Source: Tribonema minus (Eukaryota; Sar; Xanthophyceae; Tribonematales; Tribonemataceae). Taken from it: a stretch of DNA of 64,000 bases. A program made the translations under genes and the position numbers. The stretch's first letter is position 1. Every line of letters starts with the position of its first letter. The stretch covers positions 310,001 to 374,000 of the forward strand of contig JAFCMP010000516.1 in assembly GCA_017506865.1 (NCBI GenBank). The letters run 5' to 3'. Of the stretch, positions 12,001 to 21,257 are shown piece after piece. The notes beneath the pieces were generated by a model. The model ran no database searches. It was not told the DNA's origin and saw only the letters and a program-made list of their open reading frames with translations.

Positions 12001-15000
12001 GGGTCGGCCTGTCTGCTTGTGTTGCGGCGCTCCTCGAGCAGGTGACCAAAGCATCTCGCCAACACAAACTCTATAAGCCCGCCAACGCCGCCGCCTACAA
12101 TGCCGTGCTGCAAGCTGTTACCGCCGCCGGGCTGGGCGCTGATGCTTTCGTGACGCATCTAGGCAGCAGGCGCGGCGCTGATGTCAGTGAGCATCACTCA
12201 CCGCGCCTGCTGCCTAGATCCGTCACGTATGTCAGTGAGCATCACTCACCGCGCCTGCTGCCTAGATGCGTCACGAAAGCATCAGCGCCCAGCCCCGGCG
12301 CGGCGGTAACAGCTTGCAGCACGGCATTGTAGGCGGCGGCGTTGGCGGGCTTGTCATGTTCAATGGGCTTAGAGGGAGCTTCAGTTTTTTGTCTGAAAAT
12401 TCAGTTGACCCTTTTTTTGGTTTCAAAAACGCGCAGCTGCAACCGCCGCTGTGCTCCCCAGTACTTGACGTGCGTAGGTTTGTCGTCGCTGATTGAGGCA
12501 GCGCATCGCACGCACTCCATGGGCATGTCTCGATATGCTTGAGCACTGCCGTGCTGCGCGCTCCAGCAACTTGCAGTTCGCTGTTGCAGTTATCCGCAAG
12601 CGTGCGCAAAGTTGCGACGTGTTTACGCCCAGCTTTCCTGCTGCCCAGGCGCCACATCGCCGCTGCCCGCTGTCACACTTCAACTTCAAGTGGGGGCGCT
12701 CGCACTTGAAGTTGACACACGCGCGTGCTGCGCTTCTGACGGCCCCTGCACTCAGCGCTCAATTGTGTGGCATCGCTCAGGCACCCCCAATGCCCACAAG
12801 AGGCGCCCTCCGAGGTTGCCGCGCTGCTGCTCTGTTGCTGCAGTTGTGTTTGGTTGGTGAACACATGTTATCCCTGGCTTGGTGCAAAGAGGAGCCCCAC
12901 CTTCTTACCTCGTGCAGCACTCAATGTACCTCGTAGACAGGCGCAAACGCAGGTGCCATGGCTAGAGGATATGTACGTGATGGTCTCAATACCTACCCTG
13001 AAAGCGCATCAGAACGCATTTCGCGCCCGCTGCTCACACGCTCTGCGGCTTGCGGCTTCACGCCATTGGCGCTTGGGACTCTTTTGAAGACTCTTCGGAG
13101 TTGGGAGAAGACTCTCGACAGCAGCACCTGAGCGCTGCTGACTTGCTAGCACGTGTGGGCGATCCGCGCGCAACCTGCGCTCAATAGGGGGGGGGGGGGG
13201 GGCGATGCCGGTGACCTTCGCTTTTGATCTCTGTCCCGTAACATAACCCTAGCCCTAACCCTAATTGTTGTGCGCAGGCGTTCCTGACCCCATTGTTTAT
13301 TGCCCAATAACCAAAGCAACATTTACTGGCCAGCTCGCAACGGCAGGGCGACAAGGGGGCAATGCAACGCCGGTGACCTTTGCTTCTGATTGCTGTCGTG
13401 TAGTCTCACCCTAACCCTGACCCCACTTGTTGCGTGCAGGCGCTCCTGACCCCCATGCGGGGCGGCCAGCAGGTGGCGGACGCTGTGGCCAGATCCCTCG
13501 ACAGATACTCCAAGCCCAACCTGATCAAAGTGAGTCGAGTCAAATACATGACCCGACTTGATTAGAGGTTTAGTCAACATATACTCCGAGCTCAACCTGC
13601 TCAAAGTCGGTTGAGCTAATGAGGTAAAAATAACTGAGTGGCATTGCGCAGCGATATGTGCAACTTCTGCGGAGAAACCTGGGATAGCAGCAGCTGAGTT
13701 CATCGCTGAAGTTGTTGATTGGCCCAAGCCACGGTGTTTAGGCACGCAGCTGCCGCAGGGCCCTAGCTGGTAGACAAGCCGAGGAAGGGTACCTGAACAT
13801 GCTGAGTTGAGCAATGAGGCGAGGAATGTGGAAGGGTATGTAGGTTTGTGTCATCAGCTGAGCATTGTGCACACGGATGAGGCCGTCTCGCACTCGTGAG
13901 TCGCGGCCTGCGAGTGACACAGCCATAGCAACATTGCTCAGCATGTACTTCAAAGCCCGACTTCACAGCGATGAATCGGGGGCATTGAGACCCGTGACAG
14001 GTGCTTTGAACCGATGCTCTTGGGCTTGCCTCGGCGAGGCGCAAGTTGAACTTGTACAAACAAGCGCATGGTATTTTACCAGCTGAGTGCTGCTGACCGC
14101 TTAGCAGTGGCCACTTGCTGAATGCTGCTGCTGCTGAAGAGTCTGAGCGCTGCTGTCAGTTACTTCCGCATGCGCTGCTGCTGCACCTAGTGTGCGCTGT
14201 CTATTGTTGATTGCTGGTTACTTGTGGAGCGCTGCTGCTGCTGGGTATATCTGCTGCTGCCGATGGCATTTGCAGGCGCTGCCGCACCTGCTGTGTGCTG
14301 TCAATTGCTGAGCGGTGATCACTTGCTGAATGCTGCTGCTGACTGAGCGCGCTATCAATGACGCCCGCAGGCGCTGCTGCACCTGGTATGTGGCATCGAT
14401 TGCATACGGCTGCTGCCTGGTCACTTGTTGAGCGCTGCTGCTGACATCTGTGAGCGCTGCTGTCAATGGCAATCGCACGCGCTGCTGCACCTACTGCGCG
14501 TTGCCAATTGCTGAGCGCTGGTTACATGTTGAGCGCTGCTGCTGATGTTTCTGAGCGCTGCTGTCGATGGCCGTCGCAGGCGCTGCTGTACCTGTGGGGT
14601 CAGGAGGTGGTGGTGCTGTCTGAGATGTCAACAGTCCACGACAGCGAGGCGTACCTGATCGTCACCACGGAGATCAAGCGACTCATGAAGGTGACTCTCC
14701 TCATACTTAGGAGTGAAGGACATGATTTCCCCCCTGTATCAGCGATGCGTACCTGATCGTCACCACGGACATTAAGCGCCTCATGAAGGTGACTCTCCTC
14801 ATACTTGAAGTGAAGTACATGATTTCCCCCCTGTATCAGCGAGGCGTACCTGATCGTCACCACGGAGATCAAGCGCCTCATGAAGGTGACTCTCCTCTTA
14901 CTTGAAGTACATGATTCCCCCCCTGTATCAGCGACGCATACCTGATCGTCACCACGGAGATCAAGCGCCTCACGAAGGTGACTCTCCTCACACTTTGTTG

Positions 15001-15679
15001 TCCCCTGTTTTTTCAATATGTTATGGCAAGTCAACAACGCAATGAAATTTTAATTCTGTGAGCACCAACTACTGAGTATGGCTCCTAGAGCCAATGGCAA
15101 ACACGTTACCAGCCACCGTCAGTCACTGCTGCGTGGAGGGAAAGTTAGAGCATCGGGGTAAAAACGTTTAAGCGCACACATCGATTATCAGTCATGCTGT
15201 AGGTATGCACAGTGTGCCGCGCGCCGTGCAGTGTGTTTGTCTGTTGCCGTAGCAGTGTATGATACACGGCCAGGTGTTCGAACGCGGCACACATGCGGTG
15301 TTGCGGTCATGCCGAATTGGTAGTAGATGTTGCTGCCTCAATAACGGCCACTGTCCTTCATCATGCAATTACACAATTAGTACAGAAGTCACATTTAGCA
15401 ATGTGCGCTACAGGTTTGCATGCGGCGCAGCGCGTGCCTCACACAGACTGCATGGCAAAGACCACCATAGTTCAACATTACTGTTGGCGGACGCCAGGCC
15501 CCATGCCAGACCACTGCTGTGCTATCAGCAGCGCTCCACTCCCGCTACGCCGGGGCAGGCCAGATCGCTGCCTCCATTCCATTATTCAGCGATGGACCCG
15601 CAGTACCAGTCACCTGCACTCCTACTGCTGACACTGAATCTTGCACGCCGCCGCCGCTGCCACCGCCGCCGCCGCCGTT

Positions 15680-15710
<31 letters not shown>

Positions 15711-18700
15711 CCACTGCCGCCGCCGCCGCTGTCGCCGCCGCTGCTGCTGCCGCCGCTGCCGCCATTGCCGCCGCTGTCGCCGCCGCTGCTGCCGCCGCCG
15801 CCGCCGCCGCTGTCGCCGCCGCCGCTGCTGCCGCCGCTGCCGCCGCCGCCGCCGCCACCGCTGCCGCCGCTGCAGGGCGAGGACAGGCGTCGCTTCACGC
15901 TCCGCCCGCAGTTCTACTCAGTCGCGCTGGCGCAGACCAACGCGCTGCCGCAGCAGTTCCCGCCGGGCGTCGCCGCGCAGGCGAGCTCGTACGGCGGCCA
16001 CGTGCGCGACGCCGCGCCCGCGGCGCTGGTGTTCGACGGCTGCGTGCGCCCCCCCGCCTTCGATGATGATCATGGTGCGTCAGGCTGCCGCCGCCGCCGC
16101 CGGCGCATTCGCCGGGTGAATGTCGCTGGGTGGTAGGGCCGTGCGAACTTGGATTTAGGGGTAGGGTTGAGGTTGGTAAGCCACAGCGCGACGCCGCACC
16201 CGCAGTGCTGGTATTCGACGGCTGCGTGCGCCCCCCCGCCTTCAAGGGTGACCATGGTGCGTCAGGCTGCCGCCGCCGCCTGCGCATGCGTCTGCCGGCT
16301 CAGGCTTGCTGGATGGTAGGGCTGGGCGTGTGCCTAGGGTAAGGGCTAGGGTCAGTGACGATGCGGTTGACGCCGCGCCCGCCGCGCTGGTCTTCGACGG
16401 CTGCGTGCCCCCCCCCGCCTTCGAAGATGACCACGGTGCGTCAGGCTGGTGGCGCATGTGCCGTTCGCCTCAGGTTTGCTGGGTGTCACGGCTCAGCGTA
16501 CGTAGGGTTTGGATTAGTGGCTGCATGTGTACTTAGGGCCACGGTCAGGGTTTCTAGTGATGCTCTCGATGCTGCGCTCGCAGTACTGGTCATTGACGGG
16601 TTAGGGTTAGGGTAAGGGTTAGCGTGCGCCTCCGTGCAGTCTATCATGACAACAGTGCGTTCGCTGCAGTGCCAGTTGTTGGTGGCGCTGCTGCTGCACT
16701 TTGGCTGATGGTACAGTGATGTACCCAGTGGATCCGACCTAGCTGGTGTACACCATTGTGTGATCACTTGTTCACAACTGGGCCAGTCCGCAGGTGCAAG
16801 TAGTGCGGGCAGTAGGAATTGCTGCCGTAACTCGAAGTACAGTGTATGAGTGGAGACCGCGCAGCCCGTTGCAGTGCTGCGCAGCGCTGAGCAATGCGGG
16901 CGGCTGCGTAAGGGTGGCGGCGGGGTACGGTGAGCGTCAGGGCGGGGCGCCTGGTGTAATATCGAGCGCTGCTGTGTGGCGAGGCCACAAATTCTAACGT
17001 ACATCGGCAGCAGTTCCAAGTCAAGGATGCGTGACTCCCACCAGTGACAGGTTTCGCTTTTAGTGGTGCGGTGCGTGCATGTTCGTGCGTATGTTCGTGC
17101 GTATGGTGCGAGTGACTCGCATAGGGTTAGGGTTAGGGTTAGGGTTAGGGTTAGGGTGATGCGTGCGTGGACGCAGCTAACATCTCGCCAAGTTCAAGTC
17201 GTCATGTGTGCTGACAGCAGTGCTACAGGCACCGACTCGGATATGGCAGCTGCATCGTCGCCACCTCGCTGGCTCAGTGATGGCAATGGCTTGGCTGCGT
17301 TGCAGTGACTGGCTTTGCTGCTTTGCAGTAACACCCAGCACGCTGCTGCGCAACCCATACATACTTACACACCCTATACGGGCTTTTGTATTGCTCAATC
17401 CACTGGGGTTACAATGCAGTTCGCCGTCCACCTGTATGTCCGTGACTCCGGGTCCTGGGACCTGTTACCTCATAGTTCAACTGATACTTCAACCGCTCTG
17501 CGAATCGTGCAGAGTATCCGTGGCGCCATGACAGCAGCGTTGTGACCGATTTTGAACTCTCTGCGCCGAACGCGTCTGGCATACTGTACCTACATACCGT
17601 ACGCGCACTCACACACACAGTTGAGCACCTGCCTCAGTGCCACCGCGCTCAGCAAACACCCACACCGCCTTCAGTTCCCGAAGCACCCACGGTAACTTCA
17701 ACTTCACCTCTGTAACTACAACTTCACTCTGTAACCTGACCTTCACCTTGGTAACTTCAAATGCACATCTGTAACTTCAACTGCAGAGGAGGACGACGAG
17801 CTGGCGTACGACCCCCGCTCCCCCTGGGGCCACGGCGGCAACGTTGCGGCGCTGATGGCGGCAGCCGCGGACGGTGCGGTTACGTTTGGTGTAACTGCCA
17901 CGGCGCTCGAGGGCCACCTCAGCAAGCTGCAGAAGGGGAAGGGGAAGGCGCCCATGGAGAAGAAGGTGAGGAACCGTCTTTTCGAGCGCCTGTCTCAAGA
18001 ACGTGCGCGGTGCATGCCTCACAGCGATATCGCGGACTTGCAAACTGTGTCGTTGCGCCAAGCCGGTGACGGCATCGCCGCTGGCTCCGTCGCTGACGTG
18101 ACTGGTACCTATGCAGCCCGCGCGAAAAGCAGCATTGCGTGACATGGGGCAAAGCCGCGCAGAGTCCCCTTGCATAGACCAGTGGCGGTAAAGAACTGGA
18201 TTATCGCCTGATCAATCACAGCATTGCCGCCGGCTTTGCCGCTGATGCGGTGGGGTACTCAGCCCCCGTGACAAGCATCAATGCTCGACATGTGGTGCCC
18301 TCATTTTCAGAGTTTTCTTTCGTGAGGACAGTGCACACTTGGACCATCTGCATGACCGCTATTGTCAAGTCTGACCCCAATCCTGACCCCCACCGTAACC
18401 CTGATCCCAAGGTGGCACTTCGGAAGCAGGTGCGCACAAATTCGCGTCCATCGGCGGCCCGCGTCCCCTTGAGTGTACAGCAATGCCCTGCACCATTTGA
18501 AGCTATCAGCGCTACACATGCAACGTCTCACCGCGAGCCCTGTACGCGCTCCATCATACCTACCCCGATGCCTTGACCTTCACCGCACCCACGCCTATTC
18601 AAACGCTGGCGCACAGCCAACTCGTCCTCGCCACCAGGGTCACTGGACTTCGCTGCCCATTTCTAACATCAGCGCTCGCGCCCGTCCCGCGCGCTTTGCG

Positions 18701-18914
18701 CTACTCCCGCAGGTCATCGACCTTGCCGCGGTCACCCTCACCGTGCGCCGCGCCGCCGCCGCCGTCGCCGCCGCCGCCCCCGCTGGCGCCGCCGCCGCCG
18801 CCGCCGCCGCGCCACGCAGCCTGCTCGCCGCCGCGCTGCGCGACTGCCACGGCGCGCTGCCGCCGCGCTTCGCGCTCAACGAGAACCTCGACGTCGTCAC
18901 CGGCAGCAGCAGCA

Positions 18915-18993
<79 letters not shown>

Positions 18994-21257
18994 GGCGCAG
19001 AACGCGAGCGTGCTGCTGCAGGCGGCGGGGGTGGTGGAGGCGAAGGCGGTGCTGCGCGCGGTGACGGCGGGGGGGGTGGAGGGGGTGGAGCTGAGCGCTG
19101 CTGGGGGGGACGGCGCGCTGCCTGCGCTGCGCGTGCTTGAGGAGCAGAGGATGGTCATGCGCGTCATGGACCTGGAGCGGGTGAGCTGTGTGCATGTATT
19201 AATGTTTATGGTTTGCATCACATCATTCTGAAGTATTTCAAGCATCTCATAGTATATGTACATACATGCGCTGTGCGTGCTCGAGGAGCGGCACATGGTC
19301 ATGCACATCATGGACCTGGAGCGGGTGAGCCATGCGTACGTGTGCATGTGTAGTTTGCATCGCATTTTATTTACAACGTCTTCCAAGCATCTTTTAAGTA
19401 CTTCAGCACATGTGTGGATGTATGCGCTGCGCGTGCACGAGGAGCACCCCACAGTCATGCGCGTCATAAACCTAGAGCGGGTGAGCCATGTATGCGGGGA
19501 ACGGGCGTATGCGAAGGAAGTAGATGTGAAGTCTCCGGGGAGAGACTATGGCCTAAGGAGGCAGCGTAGTGCTCCACATGTTGAACTTCCAAGAGTACAC
19601 GGTGTAAACCATGTACTTATAGTCGTCATCATACCGTCAACTCAATGCCCACTACTGTAGTGTCCCTTCCCCGACAAGTGTGCTATGTCAGGCCCACCTT
19701 CACCCATTGCGACGCCCGCTGACCCCTGACTCTGTACCCCCCCCCCCCCCCGATCTGATCGGCACGGGCCACAGTTTCACAGTACCTGGCGTACACAATG
19801 TAGCCGTCGCTCGTGCCCTCGAACCGCTATGCCCTAGAGCCTCCCTTCCCCCACTGGTCAGGCCCACCTTCAACCCCTGCATCACCTGCTACCGTAAACC
19901 TAGTCGGAACCCCTGACTCTGTACCCCTTGCCCTCCACCACCTCCTAGGTTCGCTGGGTGAACCTAGCCCAGGCCCCTAACTCTGTATGTATCCTATACC
20001 CCCCCCCCCCTCCCTGCCCCCCCCCATGCCCCCCCCAGGTTCGCTGGGTGACAACAGCTCAGGCGCACCTGTGGCACCTGCCGCCGCTGATGGACAAGGA
20101 CGCCGCCGCGCTGCCGCAGGGGCTGCGCGAGACGGCCGCGGCGGTGCCGTGGGCGTGCTACAGCCTGCGCCACTGCGCGCAGCTGCTGCGCAACCTGCGT
20201 CGCCAGGCGATGGGCCACCTCATGACGCACCCCGGCTCAACTGTAGCTCAGGTGTTCTGAGCAGGCTACAGTGATCCCTGTTCTGTTCTCACAGGGAGGG
20301 TGTTGTCGTAGGTGCGCGGCTGTCTGGCGCAGCTATCGCGAAGCACAGCGCGCAGCTGCTGCGCAGCCTGCGGCGCCAGGCAATAGGCCACCTCATGACG
20401 TACCCCGGCGTTCACCGTCGCTCAGGTTTGCTTTTTGAAATTAGGGTTAGGGTTACTCTGTAGTGCTCTCGCAGGTGTGCGGCTGTTTGGCGCAGCTATC
20501 GCGCTTCACAGTGCGCAGCTGCTGCGGAAGCCTGCGGCGCCAGCCGATCGGCCACCTCATGATCACCCCGGGTCCACCGTCGCCCAGGTGCGGCATGCAG
20601 TCTAACAGAGACGGGTTTAGGGTTGGGGTAAGGTGAGACTGTGCTGCTGCCGCAGGTGTATGGCGCAGCTATCGCGAAGCACAATGCGCAGCTGCTGCGG
20701 AAGCTGCGGCGCCAAGCGACCTTATGCCGCATCCGCGATTCGCTAAGGGTTGGAGCCGACCAGTGCGTAGCTTGAAAGCCTCCCGAATGTTTCGCTGCAG
20801 ATGGCAGCGCAGGCGCAAGACCTGCAGACCGCGGCGCCGCGCACGCCGCCGCCGCTGCTGCTGCGCGACCACCGCCGCAGCAACGCTCAGCGCTCGCGGC
20901 CACCCACTTCAGCCCTGACCGCAACCCACACCCTAGCCCTAGACCTGGTGGGAAACCGCGCCCTCAAGCTCACCGCGCGCACGCTTTCCCGTTCCGCCGC
21001 AGGTTGCTGCTCACCTGCCGGGCCTGTCGCCCGCAGAAACGCGCGCGCTGCTGGCGGTGCTGGTGCGCGAGGGCGCCGCCGAGGTGCGCCGCCCGTGCCG
21101 CCAGAGCGGCAGCAGCAGCGGCGGCGGCGGAGCTGAGCCGTGCTTCACCGCCGCGCCGGACTGCCTGCGCGTGCTGGTGCAGGCGGAGGGGCCTGCTGAG
21201 GGGGTGGGGGAAGGGGACGGAGTCAATGACAGCGAATGCGAGATCGAGGCGCTGTGA
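1..21257 (+). CDS. GTF3C1: TFIIIC largest (B-block-binding) subunit, multi-exon, 5' partial
   Basis: Spliced gene for the DNA-binding subunit that recruits RNA polymerase III machinery to tRNA-type promoters in the nucleus. Proposed exons: <1-205, 935-1097, 2522-2670, 3301-3378, 5930-6025, 7016-7265, 8876-9165, 9845-10195, 10712-10850, 11618-11718, 12042-~12176, 13440-13529, 14580-14690, ~15.6k-16074, 17787-17965, 18713-19180, 20039-20251, 21003-21257 (TGA). Phases agree at almost all joins; both ends of the 12,042 exon and the 5' edge of the 15.6-kb exon are unresolved. Family matches recalled from animal GTF3C1: EAPMLRTK joined to VFHLWMIDMILGMP; LLPCFPLALFLNLFGYKG; ARAFWDVVQRLCPQPRQ; KFSVAEDAKLLELVQ; and the C-terminal helix LLRNLRRQAMGHLMTHPG followed by LSPAETRALLAVLVREG. 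Low-complexity inserts: poly-Pro/Leu (~15,640-15,870) and a ~25-Gly run (~18,916-18,991). The 9,166 intron uses a GC donor. N-terminal exons lie upstream of the window. Confidence is good for family, moderate for exact exons. Confidence 0.72.
1051..1704 (+). repeat. Five tandem copies of an exon end plus 5' splice site
   Basis: The end of the exon at 935-1097 (coding KTVRAGLLAEAVGEE, then donor gtatgt) recurs in degenerate form at about 1211, 1351, 1516 and 1652. Each copy carries the donor-like gtatg/gtgtg and the following intron segment. The copies lie head to tail about 135-165 bp apart inside the intron. Confidence 0.85.
2245..2810 (+). repeat. Duplicated acceptor- and donor-side edges of exon 2522-2670
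   Basis: Degenerate copies of the start of the exon (gcag then TGGACATAGCTGAAGATG) occur upstream at about 2352, with a partial copy at 2250-2300. A copy of its last part (TAC.GCATCATGGC.GAGTCGG then a gta donor) occurs downstream at about 2769-2815. The downstream and upstream copies are in the flanking introns. Confidence 0.7.
3373..3610 (+). repeat. Minisatellite of splice-donor-like units (left block)
   Basis: About eight imperfect units of roughly 24-35 bp with core GCACAAAGGTACGTAGGTATC. The array starts exactly at the 5' splice site of the exon ending at 3378 (CTGCGCACCAAG|gtacgt), so each unit repeats an exon terminus plus donor consensus. A second block with the same core lies beyond the palindrome at 4172-4475. 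Confidence 0.85.
3621..4168. repeat. Large near-perfect palindrome of coding-like sequence
   Basis: Arms of about 265-270 bp (3621-~3883 and ~3897-4168) are reverse complements around a spacer of about 12 bp; the right arm has a 3-base insertion and a few substitutions. Both arms read as protein outward from the centre, e.g. GDPEGEPEDDFAF and PAPWFQDQIVQQC. It sits in the intron between the TFIIIC exons ending at 3378 and starting at 5930, and those exons join naturally without it. It is therefore probably an inverted duplication of a captured exon fragment. The parent gene is not recognised. Confidence 0.85.
4172..4475 (+). repeat. Minisatellite of splice-donor-like units (right block)
   Basis: About ten degenerate units with core AAGGTACGTAGGTATCATTTGC, same family as 3373-3610. 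Together the two blocks bracket the 3621-4168 palindrome, as if the palindrome was inserted into or arose within one array. Confidence 0.85.
5051..5482. repeat. Interstitial telomere-like repeats, opposite orientations
   Basis: Short runs of TTAGGG (5051-5068) and CCCTAA (5462-5482) in the 3379-5929 intron. Each is followed within about 150 bp by a related segment containing acgatcttttga(t/g)gcgtttt-like sequence (about 5190 and 5625), so this part of the intron is itself partly duplicated. Confidence 0.7.
6604..7040 (+). repeat. Three copies of the acceptor edge of exon 7016-7265
   Basis: The sequence CTGCTCCCCTGCTTCCCCCT with adjoining C-rich tract occurs at about 6638, 6829 and 7016. Only the last opens into the full exon; the first two are followed by degenerate exon-like sequence (TTTGGCTACGAGAGCATGCCG and similar). 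Spacing is about 190 bp. Confidence 0.8.
7225..7920 (+). repeat. Six or more copies of exon end plus donor after exon 7016-7265
   Basis: The junction CTGTCCGTGCTCGAGAGGGT..GTGAGTG recurs at about 7345, 7408, 7658, 7765 and 7875 with gtgagtg, ggtgaac or gtgagg following. Copies are separated by intron sequence containing ACTTCAA.GTTGAAGT motifs. Confidence 0.82.
8310..8945 (+). repeat. Three copies of the acceptor edge of exon 8876-9165
   Basis: Segments beginning near GCAGCCGCCGC.GGCGCC and running through GACCTGCG.(T/C)T(T/C)GG(C/T)GACTAC occur at about 8342-8410, 8610-8685 and 8872-8940. Only the third continues as an open exon. The first two run into tacacatacat intron sequence. Confidence 0.8.
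9130..9530 (+). repeat. Copies of a GC-type 5' splice junction
   Basis: The exon end GTGGTGCAGCGCCTGTGCCC then CGCCAG|gcgagt (9134-9170) is repeated almost exactly at 9310-9352, with the GC donor retained, and in degenerate form near 9489-9520 (GGCAG|gcatgt). GC-AG introns are rare, so preservation of GC in the copy is informative. Confidence 0.78.
9811..9844 (+). repeat. TTAGGG repeats directly forming a 3' splice site
   Basis: Three to four TTAGGG-type units run straight into gcag at 9841-9844, the proposed acceptor of the exon starting at 9845. Telomere-like sequence thus ends at the intron boundary with no conventional pyrimidine tract between. Confidence 0.65.
10150..10330 (+). repeat. 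Three copies of the exon 9845-10195 donor junction
   Basis: CCCTACGCCGTCCACTTCAA then GCCG|gtgagt recurs at 10222-10250 (gcgagt) and 10290-10322 (gtgcgt), with the same CACAGGTTGAAG-like sequence following. Confidence 0.8.
10585..10995 (+). repeat. Duplicated acceptor and donor edges of exon 10712-10850
   Basis: The acceptor edge CAGAGGAAGTCT(A/G)AGCTGGAGGA is present at 10588 and 10709. The donor edge (CGGCGCATCGTCTC to CAGAAC(G/A)AAG|gtga) is present at 10780-10855 and again at 10920-10995. Confidence 0.82.
11476..11630 (+). repeat. Triplicated 3' splice site
   Basis: Three head-to-tail units of about 53 bp, each with a T-rich tract (atttattcttt...), ccacag and the exon start CGCTCAACGCGCAGTAC. 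The AG dinucleotides end at 11510, 11563 and 11617; the last opens exon 11618-11718 in the correct phase. Confidence 0.9.
12042..12350. repeat. Exon palindrome: inverted duplicate of exon 12042-~12176
   Basis: About 100 bp of exon (AACGCCGCCGCCTACAATGC ... GGCAGCAGGCGCG) at 12076-12176 is present in reverse complement at about 12248-12350. Between them, two tandem ~45-bp copies contain GTCAGTGAGCATCACTCACC. On the minus strand the inverted copy reaches a good donor (GCGCG|gtgagt), which the plus copy appears to have lost or displaced. Confidence 0.8.
13200..13455 (+). repeat. Duplicated acceptor region of exon 13440-13529
   Basis: A segment of about 150 bp (GATGCCGGTGACCTTCGCTT, CCCTAA-like repeats, then GCAGGCGTTCCTGACCCC) at 13200-13295 is repeated at 13360-13455, where it opens the exon. 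Both copies contain CCCTAACCCT, which matches a branch-point consensus (CTAAC). A 17-18 nt poly-G precedes the first copy. Confidence 0.78.
14160..15000 (+). repeat. Exon 14580-14690 with both edges amplified
   Basis: Upstream, about five units of roughly 100 bp each end in a gcag-GCGCTGCTGCACCTG-like acceptor edge (about 14175, 14274, 14369, 14474, 14577). Downstream, four units of about 97 bp repeat GCGTACCTGATCGTCACCAC ... CTCATGAAG|gtgactctcc at about 14650, 14748, 14845 and 14938. Downstream copies have tatcag|CGA before them, so they resemble 46-nt pseudo-exons that would shift the frame. Confidence 0.88.
16010..16600 (+). repeat. Four copies of the exon end at 16074
   Basis: GACGCCGC.CCCGC.G(T/C)GCTGGT, CGACGGCTGCGTGC and GCCTTC...GA.CA(T/C)G|gtgcgtcagg recur at about 16190-16262, 16370-16442 and, strongly degenerate, 16560-16600. 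The fourth runs into a TTAGGG tract. Confidence 0.85.
17123..17156 (+). repeat. Interstitial telomeric tract (TTAGGG, ~5.5 units)
   Basis: The longest uninterrupted TTAGGG run in the first half of the window, inside the 16,075-17,786 TFIIIC intron. It is far too short and internal to be a chromosome end. Confidence 0.9.
19125..19490 (+). repeat. Three copies of the exon 18713-19180 donor junction
   Basis: GCGCTGCGCGTGCTTGAGGA to GACCTGGAGCGG|gtgagc is repeated at about 19268-19327 and 19426-19486, each followed by gtgagcc and cat-rich intron. Exon-derived codons in the copies are decayed (e.g. ATAAACCTAGAGCGG). Confidence 0.87.
20160..20730 (+). repeat. Four copies of the exon 20039-20251 donor junction
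   Basis: GCGCAGCTGCTGCG.A and the following CTGCGGCGCCAGGC.AT.GGCCACCTCATGA stretch recur at about 20348-20428, 20513-20592 and 20686-20730. Intervening units also share GGCTGT.TGGCGCAGCTATCGCG. The conserved protein reads directly from 20251 into 21003, so the copies are intronic. Confidence 0.83.

Noticed and set aside
14740-15000. Chain of 46-nt micro-exons after exon 14580-14690
   Set aside because: Each copy has AG and GT edges, but inclusion of a 46-nt unit shifts the reading frame and the next exons fit phase 0 without them. Treated as decayed junction copies pending RNA data.
15622-16066. Poly-Ala, poly-Arg and poly-Gly open frames over the CCG-repeat exon
   Set aside because: They are alternative frames of one CCG/CTG-rich stretch. 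The poly-Pro frame is preferred because it alone continues into ordinary sequence (RRRFTLRPQFYSVALAQ) and ends at the amplified donor in the phase required by the next exon.
17123-17156. Chromosome end (telomere)
   Set aside because: Only about six units, internal to an intron, with similar short tracts in both orientations elsewhere in the window.
20801-20890. Possible extra TFIIIC exon (MAAQAQDLQTAAPRTPPP)
   Set aside because: No donor follows, and the conserved C-terminal protein reads directly from the exon ending at 20251 into the one starting at 21003.
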